Virus record (IMG/VR): IMGVR_UViG_3300034522_000100
Span: 1-35,178 of that record
Reading direction: 5' to 3' (one strand)
Source of the DNA: a virus
DNA length: 35,178 nucleotides
In this document: piece after piece, positions 6,976 to 15,484 of the stretch
Numbering within the stretch: position 1 is the first letter of the stretch
Layout: every line of letters begins with the position of its first letter
The notes under the pieces: model-generated
Told to the model about the DNA's origin: nothing
Seen by the model: only the letters and a program-made list of their open reading frames with translations
Database searches by the model: none
Position numbers and translations under genes: made by a program

Positions 6976-9311
6976 CCAACCAACAGAAAACAGGGCCAGC
7001 CGCCGAGGCTGGCCATCTTGGTTTTGCCATCAGCCGCCTGCCGTCGGCTGCTCATGGACAGCTGCCGCTGTCAAAGAAGGCCCTCAGGTCGCGCATTGAA
7101 TCGCTCTCCAACTCCATGCCAGGTATCAACCTGGCCGATTCGTTTATCGGTTCGGTCGGTGAATATGATCTGGTGTGGGCGGTGCAGCTGCTCGATGGTT
7201 TTTCCATGCCGCTGACCATGACCCTGTTCAAGCAGTACATGCGCCGCCGCAAGGGCGGCACCGCCAGGAAAGCCCGCGATGCCAACATCTGGCTGCGTGA
7301 TCGGGTGAAGTGGATTCGCGCCCTAGTACAGGCGATCCCAGTAGATGCCCAGCAGCTACGCGACGATGACGGGCGCAAGCGAGTGGCCCAACAGTTCGCC
7401 AATATGACAGCAGCCATCTGGAAAAACATTGAACAGAACAGCACCGCCGGTGAACTGGATCTGATGGCGACATGGGACGCCATCAAGCAGCCTGCCGACC
7501 AGTGGGGATTCATCGGCAAGATGCCGGACTTCAAAACCAAAGAGGCGAGGGATAACTGGATCCTGAGCGTCATGGTGCGCCTGCTCTCCGCCAAGTGGTG
7601 GGAGAGGCGCGTGAACCGCTGCTGGGATCGGCTGCAAGAGCACATCGCCATCCTGCTGGGCAAGGTGCGCAAGGGGGTATCAGCCTACGTCTCGAACGCC
7701 ACCATGAAGGTCGTGCGCGAACGCAAGCGGGCCATGATGCGCTGGCTGGCCGAGACAGAAGTGATGAACGGCCAGCATGACCTAGTGATCTCGATGAAGG
7801 ATTGCTGGGAGGCCAGCGTCTCCAACCCGGTCAACCGCCGTAACGAGATGATGACCCGCATGCGTGGCTTTGAAGACTACGCCGAGCAGCAGGGCCATGT
7901 GGGCGTGTTCTTCACCTGGACAGCACCGAGCCGCTTTCACGCCTGGAAGACCAGCGGCAACGGCAAGACTGTTGATAACGATAAGTACGACGGTACCACC
8001 CCACGCGAAACCTGCTCATACCTTGCCAAGCTGTGGAGCCTGACCCGCGCCGCACTGAAGCGAAACGGTACCCCAGTTTATGGTTTTCGGGTCTGCGAGC
8101 CGCACCATGACGGTACCCCGCACTGGCACATGCTGCTGTTTATGCGCCCAAGCGATCGCAACAAGGTGATCAGCACCTTGCAGCACTACGCCCTGCATGA
8201 CGACAAAGCTGAGCTGGAGCGTAAGCCTGTGGCGGCTCCGGCCTTTACCGATATCACGCCACGGTTCGACTGGAAGATGATCGACCCGACCAAGGGTGAT
8301 GCAACCGGCTATCTCGCCAAATACATCGCCAAGAACATCGACGGCGCCTATGTCGGTGACGACGAAGAAGCGAACACCCCAGCAGACCAGGGAGCACTGC
8401 ATGCCTGCGCGTGGGCCAGTTGGTGGGGGATCCGCACCTTCCAGCAGATCGGCGGCGCCCCGGTCGGGGTCTGGCGCGAGCTGCGCCGCATCAGCAACGC
8501 CAAGAAGAATGGCGATCTGGTGGGGCCACCCAAGCCGGTGTTGCAAGACCCGCGCTTTGAGGCCGCCCGTTATGCCGCCGATAACGCCATCTTTCGTTGC
8601 TACCTCGAAGCCATGGGCGGCGCTCTGGCGACCCGCTCCGAGCACCCAATCAAGCTGGCCCACCTCATCGAGGAGCAGGCCAACTGCTACGGCGAAGACA
8701 TCAAGCGCCTGATGGGATTACACACCGCCCGCTTGGGTATCAAGACCCGCCTGCAAGGGTGGGAAGTGGTACCAGCAGGCACCTATGAGGCCACCAAGGC
8801 CGCCAGAGTTTCGGCTGGGGGTGTTGGGGTTAAGACGGGCGACAGCCCGGCACCTTGGAGCTCTGACAATAACTGTACGCAGCCGGATCCTGAGGCGTTC
8901 GCGGATCAGTTGATGGCAGAGCAATGGGGTTTATCTCCCTTCTCCATCGGGCGTTTACGGGCAGGCGCCAGCGTCAGCGCGGACGGCTTCACCCTCTGGC
9001 TGGAGAACGGCCAGGTGCAGTCGAGCCGGGCGATCCCGAGCGAGCCGGATTGGCAGCCAGAAGGCCAGGCGCCAGCCGAACAGGGCCAGCCGGATGAGTA
9101 CGCGGTACCGGAAGGCGATCAGGACTGGCCGATGCTGGTTGAGCTGTGCGGCAAGGTCTACCAGGCGCAGGGCCATGCCGGGGCATTCCGCTGGATCGAG
9201 ATGCTGCCGGAGCCATACCAGTCACACATGTGGGCCGAGCTGGAGAAGCTGGACACCCCGGAGTGGCTGCAAGAACAGAACGACTACAGCGAACAGGTGT
9301 GGGAGGCATGA
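6972..9311 (+). CDS. A: Rolling-circle replication initiator (P2 gpA-like)
   Basis: A 779-residue endonuclease that would nick one strand at the phage origin, stay bound to the 5' end and start rolling-circle replication with the host Rep helicase. The metal-binding HxH motif is HWHMLLF from residue 384. The catalytic tyrosines are Y447 and Y451 in YLAKYIAKNID, the same 4-residue spacing and nearly the same position as Y450/Y454 of P2 A. Length is close to P2 A (761). The frame is open upstream to 6762, but the ATG at 6972 overlaps the previous stop (ATGA) and is preferred. In P2 the origin lies inside A; the nick site here was not located. Confidence 0.93.
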   Translation: MTNQQKTGPAAEAGHLGFAISRLPSAAHGQLPLSKKALRSRIESLSNSMPGINLADSFIGSVGEYDLVWAVQLLDGFSMPLTMTLFKQYMRRRKGGTARKARDANIWLRDRVKWIRALVQAIPVDAQQLRDDDGRKRVAQQFANMTAAIWKNIEQNSTAGELDLMATWDAIKQPADQWGFIGKMPDFKTKEARDNWILSVMVRLLSAKWWERRVNRCWDRLQEHIAILLGKVRKGVSAYVSNATMKVVRERKRAMMRWLAETEVMNGQHDLVISMKDCWEASVSNPVNRRNEMMTRMRGFEDYAEQQGHVGVFFTWTAPSRFHAWKTSGNGKTVDNDKYDGTTPRETCSYLAKLWSLTRAALKRNGTPVYGFRVCEPHHDGTPHWHMLLFMRPSDRNKVISTLQHYALHDDKAELERKPVAAPAFTDITPRFDWKMIDPTKGDATGYLAKYIAKNIDGAYVGDDEEANTPADQGALHACAWASWWGIRTFQQIGGAPVGVWRELRRISNAKKNGDLVGPPKPVLQDPRFEAARYAADNAIFRCYLEAMGGALATRSEHPIKLAHLIEEQANCYGEDIKRLMGLHTARLGIKTRLQGWEVVPAGTYEATKAARVSAGGVGVKTGDSPAPWSSDNNCTQPDPEAFADQLMAEQWGLSPFSIGRLRAGASVSADGFTLWLENGQVQSSRAIPSEPDWQPEGQAPAEQGQPDEYAVPEGDQDWPMLVELCGKVYQAQGHAGAFRWIEMLPEPYQSHMWAELEKLDTPEWLQEQNDYSEQVWEA

Positions 9312-9565
9312 CTATGGACATTGAAAAGTACCGTCACGAAGAAGATTGCAGCGTCGAGCGGGCAGAAAATATCGTGGGGCCGGTCGCCGAGCTGTACGAC
9401 AGCGAAGGGGATAAGGTCTGGACCTTCCCAGACAGCTTCACTGATGAACAGATCATGGCCGCCCTCGCTTTTGCCAATCACGCCTTCAAGGTGGGTATCA
9501 GCATCGGAAGTGACCGCAAAGCCGAAGAAATCCGCCGTGCCTTGGGTGTATCAGCTACGGCCTGA
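9308..9565 (+). CDS. Small acidic hypothetical protein
   Basis: An 85-residue protein (MTMDIEKYRHEEDCSVERAE) of unknown function, coupled to the A gene by an ATGA overlap; a second ATG two codons later is also possible. It holds a DEQIMAALAFANHAFKVGI helix. The family occurs as a small gene after A in related phages as far as I recall; no role can be read from it. Confidence 0.6.
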   Translation: MTMDIEKYRHEEDCSVERAENIVGPVAELYDSEGDKVWTFPDSFTDEQIMAALAFANHAFKVGISIGSDRKAEEIRRALGVSATA

Positions 9566-9579
9566 GTTAGAGGAAAAAT

Positions 9580-10089
9580 ATGAACAACCATCACCAAGGC
9601 GCCAGCGCAAAGACAGTCAGCCGCGAAGAGTACCGCCGCCTGGATAACCGGGTGACCTGCATTCTCCAGCAGCGCTGGCCAGCCAACGAGATCAGCCAGT
9701 GGGTGGGAATGCTCAAGGGCAAACAGCAGGCCGTGGCCTGCGCCATCCTGCGCCGTCGCCATCCACGCCCATCGCTGCTGGCCCTGCCGGCCATCGCCGC
9801 CGAGGTGCCGAACCCGTTTCAGGCCAAGTCCAGTCGCCCCACCGTGCCAGTGCTGACAGCTGATGGCCGCTCGGTTGGCCGCCGCCATATCGTGGACGGA
9901 CTGACCCCCGTGGCCATCGACCAGAGCGGAACTATCCGGTGCGCCGTCACCGGCCGCACCCTCTTTATCGCCCCGGGCAGCGCCATCGACCGCGCCAACC
10001 CGGGTGCCGCCGCACAGCTCAACAAAACATACCAGCCAGCCCTGCACCAGGTAGTGGCTGACCACCGTCAAATCGAAGCAGGAGAGTGA
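9580..10089 (+). CDS. Hypothetical early protein
   Basis: A 169-residue protein of unknown function. The N-terminal 65 residues are helical and basic (CAILRRRHPRP). The C-terminal half (residues 90-150) looks like small beta strands with CAVTGRTLFI. A GAGGAAAA ribosome site precedes the ATG. Confidence 0.65.
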   Translation: MNNHHQGASAKTVSREEYRRLDNRVTCILQQRWPANEISQWVGMLKGKQQAVACAILRRRHPRPSLLALPAIAAEVPNPFQAKSSRPTVPVLTADGRSVGRRHIVDGLTPVAIDQSGTIRCAVTGRTLFIAPGSAIDRANPGAAAQLNKTYQPALHQVVADHRQIEAGE

Positions 10090-10091
10090 AC

Positions 10092-10694
10092 ATGAACAAC
10101 GTGATGCTGGATCTGGAAACCATGGGCAAAGGCCCGAGCGCGGCAATCGTCACCATCGGGGCCGTGTTCTTTGACCCGATGACCGGTGAACTGGGCGCCG
10201 AGTTCGAGGCGCATATCGACCTACGAGATAGCGCACGGTTTGGGGAGATAGACCCTGACACCGTGCTGTGGTGGCTGGGGCAGAGTGATGAAGCACGCGC
10301 GGCCATTGCCTATAACGTAGATGGCGAAAAGCGGATGGCGCTTCTCCAGGCACTGCAAAAGTTTCAGGAGTGGCTGATGCAAGAAGGCAAGCGCCCCTGT
10401 GTATGGGGTAACGGGGCTGGGTTTGACTGCACCATCATGGCCAGCGCCTATGATGCGGTGAACAAAGTGCGTTTTATTGGCTACTGGAACGGATTTCAGG
10501 ATCGGGACGTGCGCACCGTTGTTGACATGGGCCGTAATTTGCTGGGCTTTGACCCGAAGAAAGACATGCCATTCGAAGGCGTGGCCCATCGCGCGCTGGA
10601 CGATGCCAAGCATCAGGCCCGTTACGTAAGCGCCATCTATCAGCGGATGCAGGCAGCGATTAACGGCTACGGCATGGTAGGGGGTGCAGCGTGA
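10092..10694 (+). CDS. DEDDh 3'-5' exonuclease
   Basis: A 200-residue exonuclease of the RNase T/DnaQ superfamily, closest in look to the short ExoVIII/Rv2179c-like phage group. The metal ligands are D7 and E9 (MLDLETMG), D112 (GAGFDCTIM), and H166 and D171 (HRALDDAKHQ). The likely substrate is single-stranded DNA or RNA ends, perhaps in processing replication intermediates. ATG 10092 was chosen because AGGAGAG lies six bases upstream; GTG at 10086 overlaps the previous stop but is too close to that site. Confidence 0.85.
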   Translation: MNNVMLDLETMGKGPSAAIVTIGAVFFDPMTGELGAEFEAHIDLRDSARFGEIDPDTVLWWLGQSDEARAAIAYNVDGEKRMALLQALQKFQEWLMQEGKRPCVWGNGAGFDCTIMASAYDAVNKVRFIGYWNGFQDRDVRTVVDMGRNLLGFDPKKDMPFEGVAHRALDDAKHQARYVSAIYQRMQAAINGYGMVGGAA

Positions 10695-10897
10695 AGCACA
10701 GTAACGACAACCTGAAATTCCCATCGGGTAACACTGTTGAATTTTGCCGCAAAAGAGCCAAAAAACTGGTGAAGGAACAGAAAGCGGCAGGTAAGGAGCT
10801 GAAGCTATCCAGAGCTCTCGACATGGTAGCTATCACCAACGGGATCCAGGACGGCTGGGCCGAGGCAATAAAACAGCTTGAAAAGGGGCAAGCATGA
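10691..10897 (+). CDS. Small basic protein, resembles short glyoxalase-superfamily-annotated family
   Basis: A 68-residue protein with a GTG start in a GTGA overlap with the exonuclease stop. The sequence (TVEFCRKRAKKLVKEQ, then LSRALDMVAITNG and W) resembles small plasmid/phage proteins that start KxxAKxLxxxxxxSxxxALDxIAxxxGFxxW and are annotated as glyoxalase-superfamily. That name says little about function; DNA or protein binding is as likely. Confidence 0.55.
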   Translation: MKHSNDNLKFPSGNTVEFCRKRAKKLVKEQKAAGKELKLSRALDMVAITNGIQDGWAEAIKQLEKGQA

Positions 10898-11226
10898 ACC
10901 AAGCCACCAAGCGCAAGCAGGCCCAGCGCCAACGGCAAGCGGCCATGGGCATCAAGCGAGTGGAGGTGGCGCTCTCAGAACGGGAGCGACAGCAGTTGGA
11001 AACCCTGCGCATCGCTCGGGCTGGCAGTGGTGAGCCCTACTCTGCCGACGAGTATATCAGCACACTGATCCGGCGAGACTGGGAGCGCTGGTTGGAGCAG
11101 GAAGCCGAGCTGAAACAGCAGACCTGCCCGAACTGCGACTGCGCATTGCCGGAAGGTTGCAGCGGCACCTTCAAGGGTCAGGCCGAGTGCTGGCACACCC
11201 AGGGCGACAAAGCGATCGCCCTGTAG
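10894..11226 (+). CDS. Small cysteine-motif protein ending the early operon
   Basis: A 110-residue protein. It has a basic N-terminus, a helical middle (VALSERERQQLETLR, which could be a ribbon-helix-helix-like segment) and a C-terminal cysteine cluster (CPNCDCALPEGC) that could bind zinc. Its start overlaps the previous stop by ATGA. It is the last early gene; a strong terminator starts 19 bases after its stop. Function unknown; a DNA-binding regulator is possible. Confidence 0.6.
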   Translation: MNQATKRKQAQRQRQAAMGIKRVEVALSERERQQLETLRIARAGSGEPYSADEYISTLIRRDWERWLEQEAELKQQTCPNCDCALPEGCSGTFKGQAECWHTQGDKAIAL

Positions 11227-11243
11227 CGGCCGAAATAGGAGAT

Positions 11244-11288
11244 TGTGTCCGGTCACGCTTACCGCATCGTGACCGGACACATTTTTTT
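11244..11288 (+). terminator. Strong intrinsic terminator of the early operon
   Basis: GTGTCCGGTCAC (11245-11256) and GTGACCGGACAC (11269-11280) form a perfect 12-bp stem, 13 with the flanking T-A, with a 12-base loop, followed by seven T (11282-11288). This separates early transcription from the cos region and the leftward QP operon. Confidence 0.9.
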
Positions 11289-11340
11289 CGCCTGGATTTT
11301 GTGACCGTGAGAGCAAGCTGATGTTGGATAACCCGAAAAT

Positions 11341-11560
11341 GAAAGGATCTGGCAGAAAGTGAAGGATCGCAAAAAGGATCTGTTATCACCCGCGCGGCCA
11401 GCGCTGGCGCGGGGAACCGTTTCCCGACCCCAGTCGTTCACCTGCATGATTTTCCACACATAAAGCGGGCAGGCGAGGCGGGGTCCCGATTGCGCGCCAG
11501 CGGTGCTGGCAGGGGTCTGCAGGCTGCGCCTGCCGCTCAGGATGCGCGTGAAAGGATCTG
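11341..11560 (+). repeat. Four short direct repeats of AAAGGATCTG beside the putative cos site
   Basis: AAAGGATCTG occurs at 11342-11351, 11373-11382 and 11551-11560, with a variant GAAGGATCGC at 11361-11370. They flank the cos-like sequence at 11472 in otherwise gene-free DNA. They could be terminase-binding sites; that is inference from position only. The rest of 11289-11636 shows no open frame with coding character. Confidence 0.5.
11472..11483 (+). other. Putative cos (cohesive-end) site
   Basis: GGCGAGGCGGGG matches the first 12 bases of the 19-base cohesive end of P2/P4 as I recall it (it continues AAAGCAC, not matched here). The location, gene-free DNA between the end of the early region and portal gene Q, is exactly where P2 has cos. 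This makes a packaging start here likely; the precise nick positions cannot be given. Confidence 0.65.
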
Positions 11561-11636
11561 CGAGGGTGCAAGGGTAGCCCGCATCGGTGATGCAGCAGCG
11601 GGCCGCTGATGCGGCCACGTGAGGGGCAAAAGAAAA

Positions 11637-11654
11637 CCCCGCCAGGTGGCGGGG
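11637..11654 (-). terminator. Terminator of the leftward Q-P operon
   Basis: CCCCGCC/GGCGGGG, a 7-bp GC stem with a 4-base loop, lies 22 bases past the portal stop codon. On the minus strand it is followed by TTTTCTTTT, so it is a good intrinsic terminator for the portal-terminase transcript. Confidence 0.8.
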
Positions 11655-11676
11655 TGGTCGGGATGCACAGGCCGGG

Positions 11677-12738
11677 TCAGCGCAGCATGTCGCCTTGGCT
11701 GGCCTGCTCGATGCCGGCGGCCAGCTTGTAGGGGTTGAACCGGATCACCTCCTCCCCTGCCCAGTCATTGAGCGCCAGCAGGCTGGCCTTGATGCTGTCG
11801 ATCTCGTTGATGTCGAACACCTGGGCGGCCTTGGTCACATCGCCGAACCCGCCGGTACTGTTCGGCATCACACCCATCAGCTGGGGCGGTACCCGGTGGG
11901 TGGCCAACTGGTCGTCGCGGCTGACGTTCTTGATGGAGAGAAAATCATCCTTGGCCGCCACCTCGGCCACCGGGATCAGCTTCACCCCGTCCTTGCTGCC
12001 GTTCGGGGTGTAGAGCAAGAGGTTGCGGAAGTTGCCGGGCCCCTTGCTCTGGCGCAGCGCCTCACGCAAAGCCGCAATGTCGCCCTCGTTCTGCACCGCG
12101 TCGGTGATGTGCATGATGAACCCTGCGTGGGAGCCGTTCTCGTAATACTTGCGGCGAAACAGGGTGGCCGACTCATTAAGCAGGGTGGAATTGAGCCCGC
12201 CGACATAGTCGGGGATGCCGTAAATCTCCTGGTTGATGTCGCTCTCCATCACATGGCCCACCCGCCCGGCCGGCAGCGCCTGCTCCTGCCCGGGCTGGGC
12301 AATCCACCAATAGGTGTCCAAGTCCAGAGCCCGCCGGGTGTATTTAGCCCGCAGGTGGTCATAGCGCAGCACCCCGCCGAGCCGGTTCTGCACCGCCTGC
12401 AGATAGCCGTTGCCGAAGATCAGATAGTCCAGCGCCAACCCGGTGAAGGCGGCCAAACTCAGTTTCGGATGCGGGATGAAACAGGAACGCAGGATGTTGC
12501 GCTTCACCTGGATGGCCGAGGCGTGATGCACCCCGGCCCGATAGACCCGAGACAGCCCATTGAGGGAGAGGGGCGGCTCGTACCAGCGGCCGTTGTGCAT
12601 GGCCTCCAGGTAGTCGAACACCTCCCGTTGCGATAAGACGGGCACCGGCTCGCCAAAGCTGAACGCCTCGATGGCCGCGCCGGGTTTCTGGGTCGCCGTC
12701 ATCGGCGAGGTATGGCGCTGTGGGCGGCGCTTTCTCAT
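11677..12738 (-). CDS. Q: Portal protein (P2 gpQ-like)
   Basis: A 353-residue portal of the PBSX/P2 family, which forms the ring at the capsid vertex through which DNA enters and to which the tail joins. Family features include the N-terminal FSFGEPVPVLS, NGRWYEPPLS, LALDYLIFGNGYLQ and the C-terminal NEIDSIKASLLALNDW. Length is close to P2 Q (344). It is transcribed leftward, start overlapping the terminase stop (ATGA), and ends before a strong terminator. Confidence 0.95.
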   Translation of the reverse strand: MRKRRPQRHTSPMTATQKPGAAIEAFSFGEPVPVLSQREVFDYLEAMHNGRWYEPPLSLNGLSRVYRAGVHHASAIQVKRNILRSCFIPHPKLSLAAFTGLALDYLIFGNGYLQAVQNRLGGVLRYDHLRAKYTRRALDLDTYWWIAQPGQEQALPAGRVGHVMESDINQEIYGIPDYVGGLNSTLLNESATLFRRKYYENGSHAGFIMHITDAVQNEGDIAALREALRQSKGPGNFRNLLLYTPNGSKDGVKLIPVAEVAAKDDFLSIKNVSRDDQLATHRVPPQLMGVMPNSTGGFGDVTKAAQVFDINEIDSIKASLLALNDWAGEEVIRFNPYKLAAGIEQASQGDMLR

Positions 12739-14501
12739 GCGAAAATCTCCATCATGCTGGTATTGGCACCGGTGGCACCTGCCAGCGGTTCGTGTAACAG
12801 GGCCTGCATCGTGGCCCAGGCAATATCGGCGTGGCTGGTTTCCTCTGACCGGCTGGCCTCAAAGGTCGGCAGCTTGCCGCCCGCGGTCACGGCGCGGCGG
12901 ATGCTCATGAACGCCTGGGCGAGGTCGGTCCAACCACTGTCAAACTCCAGCCGCCCCTTGTTCATCACATCCTGCGCCTTCATCACCATCTGGATTTTCA
13001 CGCTCGGGTTGTACTGGATAGGGGTCGCCGCCGGGTAGAACTGCTTCACCAACTGGTAGACCCCCTCCCCGATTCCGGTCGTATCGATGCCGATGTAGCA
13101 CACGTTGTAGCGCTCGCACATGGCCTTGATGGCTCGCGCCTGGGCGTCGAAGTCCATCCCGCTCCAGCGGTGGCGCTCCAGCACCCGGAACTTGCCGCCG
13201 GGCACCGCCGGCGGAGCCAGCACGGCGCAACCTGCGCTATCCCCCTGCCCACCCTTGGCCGGGTCATAGCCGATCCACACCGGCCGGCTACCCAGCGGAC
13301 GCAGGGCAAAGGGCTTGTAGTCGTCCCACAGTTCCCAGCTGTCGACCATGCAGCGCTGCAGGGTGACGAGCGGGAACACGCTCGAGGTGTCATCCATGAA
13401 GATGCACATCAGCAGGTTGAGGTATTCCTCCTCGGAGTACTCGCTGCGCAGCTGATCCAGGTCGAACAGGTCACAGCCACCGCGCACCGCATCTTCGACC
13501 GTGACAATCTGCCGCCACTGACCATCGGCGCACAGCTTACCGCTGGCAAGATTGGCGTGGCTCAGGTCAATCTCGACCCGGTCTGCCTTCGCCTTGCCGC
13601 GGTTGAAGTTGGCGCCGGACCAGAACGCATAGGCGGGATGGGAAAGGCTGGATGGGGTGGAAATGTAGGTCTGGCGCCACTTCTTGTGCATCGCCATGCC
13701 GGAAGCCACCTTGCGGAACTCCAGGAAGCCATGGATCCAGAAGTACTCATCCATGTAGATGTTGCCGTGGTAGCTCTGGGCGGTGCGGGCGTTGGTGCCG
13801 AGGAAGTAGAGGTGCGCTCCGTTCGGTAGCACCATGGGGTCGCCCTTGAGCTCCACCCCCTCCTCCTTGGCAAACTGGATGATGTACTGCTTGAACACAT
13901 GAGCCTGCGCCTTGCTGGCCGAAAGGAAAATCTGGTTGCGCCCGGTGACCAGGGCATCGATGAAGGCCTCGAAGGCAAAGAAGTAGGTCGCCCCAATCTG
14001 GCGAGACTTGAGCAGGTTGCGGATCCTGTGCTGGTTGCCAGCCTCGTACCAAGTGCGCTGGTAGCCAAACATGGTGGACTCGAAGCGCTCGATCAGCCGC
14101 TCCTGCTGTTCGGGCTCCACCACGTTGCGCTCGGGGGCCTTCTTCGGCCCCCTGTTACGGTTCGCCACCTTGGGGTTGAGGTCGGCCTCATTGCCTCCGT
14201 TGCTGTACTTGTTGACCCGGGCGATCCGCTCCAACTGCCTACCCAGCAGGTCAATCTCCTTGAAGTCGCCGCCGCTCTTCACCTCCTTGGCGATCAGCTG
14301 GCACATCCGCGCCTCGATGGCAAAGTCGACCCGGTCAATGGGTTTGATGTCATCCCAGCCGTCGCGCTTCTTCCAGGTCGAGACTGTCCCCTCCGGCGTC
14401 TGCAGCAATTCAGCAATGGCGCGGAGCGGATAGCCCTGGAAGAACAGGTGCATGGCCTGCCGTCTGGGTTCGATATGGGGGAAGAGTAAGGGTGCTGTCA
14501 T
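12735..14501 (-). CDS. P: Terminase large subunit, ATPase (P2 gpP-like)
   Basis: A 588-residue packaging motor, near P2 P (590). Residues 10-45 hold a helix-turn-helix-like segment (RAIAELLQTPEGTVSTWKKR). The ATPase has a deviant Walker A around 165-172 (KSRQIGAT) and Walker B at 248-253 (IYMDEY). The nuclease domain begins near GYDPAKGGQGDS, with a later conserved DTTGIGEGVYQLV. With gpM it would cut at cos and drive DNA into the prohead. No clear ribosome site precedes the ATG at 14501. It is divergent from the capsid operon, with a candidate late-activator dyad in between. Confidence 0.95.
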   Translation of the reverse strand: MTAPLLFPHIEPRRQAMHLFFQGYPLRAIAELLQTPEGTVSTWKKRDGWDDIKPIDRVDFAIEARMCQLIAKEVKSGGDFKEIDLLGRQLERIARVNKYSNGGNEADLNPKVANRNRGPKKAPERNVVEPEQQERLIERFESTMFGYQRTWYEAGNQHRIRNLLKSRQIGATYFFAFEAFIDALVTGRNQIFLSASKAQAHVFKQYIIQFAKEEGVELKGDPMVLPNGAHLYFLGTNARTAQSYHGNIYMDEYFWIHGFLEFRKVASGMAMHKKWRQTYISTPSSLSHPAYAFWSGANFNRGKAKADRVEIDLSHANLASGKLCADGQWRQIVTVEDAVRGGCDLFDLDQLRSEYSEEEYLNLLMCIFMDDTSSVFPLVTLQRCMVDSWELWDDYKPFALRPLGSRPVWIGYDPAKGGQGDSAGCAVLAPPAVPGGKFRVLERHRWSGMDFDAQARAIKAMCERYNVCYIGIDTTGIGEGVYQLVKQFYPAATPIQYNPSVKIQMVMKAQDVMNKGRLEFDSGWTDLAQAFMSIRRAVTAGGKLPTFEASRSEETSHADIAWATMQALLHEPLAGATGANTSMMEIFA

Positions 14502-14544
14502 GGCGCCAGTCTACCCAGTCGCTACCGCTCAAAACGCCCACGCG

Positions 14545-14571
14545 CCAGTGTGCCAGCGCCGTACACACTGG
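14545..14571. promoter_or_regulatory. Late-operon dyad, copy 1 (before O, and divergent P)
   Basis: CCAGTGTG and CACACTGG form a perfect 8-bp inverted repeat with an 11-base spacer. A 34-base block around it (14543-14576) is identical to the copy before gene V. P2 Ogr binds a TGT-N12-ACA dyad centred near -55; here the outer TGT and ACA are 13 apart. It lies 44 bases from the P start and 80 from the O start and could serve both directions. Confidence 0.7.
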
Positions 14572-14650
14572 CCGCCGATTGCACGATCCCGCCTGTCACC
14601 CAGACCATAACCGCGACATCACCACCCAATCACCAAAGGGATCCCAACCC

Positions 14651-15472
14651 ATGGCAAAGTCCAAATTTTTCCGTGTTGCCGTAGAAGGGGGCACGACCGA
14701 TGGCCGCGCCATCACCCGCGAATGGCTTGAGCAGATGGCCCAGCGCTACAACCAGTCCACCTACGGCGCCCGGGTCAATATGGAGCACATCCGGGGGATT
14801 GACCCCAACGGCCTGTTCAAGATGTACGGCGACATCACCGCCGCCAAGACAGAAGAGGTCACCATCGAGGGCGAGAAACGCCTGGCCCTGTTCGTGCAGA
14901 TTGACCCGACCCCGGAGTTGATCGAACTGAACAAGAAGCGCCAGAAGGTGTACACCTCGGTCGAGATCCACCCCAACCTGAACGAAAAGGGTGCCTACAT
15001 GATGGGGCTGGCCGTCACCGACAGCCCGGCCAGCCTCGGCACTGAAATGCTGCAGTTCTGCAGCAAGGCCACGGTCAATCCGCTGGCCTACCGCAAATAC
15101 CATCCGGAATGCCTGTTCACCGAAGCCTTGGAAACTGTCATCGAACTCGAGGAGGAAGGTGAAAAAGGCCCTGGTTTGCTGGAACGGGTCACCGCGCTGT
15201 TCTCCACCCACAAGAAGCAATCCACCGCCGATTTCAGCGATGTACACCAGGCCGTCGAGACCGTCGCGAAAGAGGTCACCACCCTCGATGCCGGCATGCA
15301 GAAGAAGTTCACCGAGCAGGCCCAGACCATCACCGAGCTGACCAATAAGCAGGACGCCACCGCCAAGGCGCTGGCCGACCTCACCGCCAAGCTGGAAGGC
15401 CAGGAAGATTTCAGCCACAAGCGCGATCCAGCCACCGGCTCCCAAGGCGCCACCATCGAAACCGACTGCTAA
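14651..15472 (+). CDS. O: Capsid scaffold/maturation protease (P2 gpO-like)
   Basis: A 273-residue scaffold whose N-terminal half is a serine protease that processes capsid proteins and itself, and whose C-terminal part is the internal scaffold. Candidate catalytic residues are D17 (TTDGR), H46 (NMEHIRG) and S103 (VYTSVEI), matching D19/H48/S107 of P2 O. Residues 195-265 are a coiled-coil scaffold segment. The ATG at 14651 was chosen because the protein from there aligns with P2 O; the longer frame upstream runs through the promoter dyad. Confidence 0.94.
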   Translation: MAKSKFFRVAVEGGTTDGRAITREWLEQMAQRYNQSTYGARVNMEHIRGIDPNGLFKMYGDITAAKTEEVTIEGEKRLALFVQIDPTPELIELNKKRQKVYTSVEIHPNLNEKGAYMMGLAVTDSPASLGTEMLQFCSKATVNPLAYRKYHPECLFTEALETVIELEEEGEKGPGLLERVTALFSTHKKQSTADFSDVHQAVETVAKEVTTLDAGMQKKFTEQAQTITELTNKQDATAKALADLTAKLEGQEDFSHKRDPATGSQGATIETDC

Positions 15473-15484
15473 GGACCATGCCCA

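Noticed and set aside
11245-11280. The 12-bp inverted repeat as an insertion-sequence end or attachment core
   Set aside because: It directly follows the last early gene and is followed by T7, so it is an intrinsic terminator; no transposase or target duplication is present.
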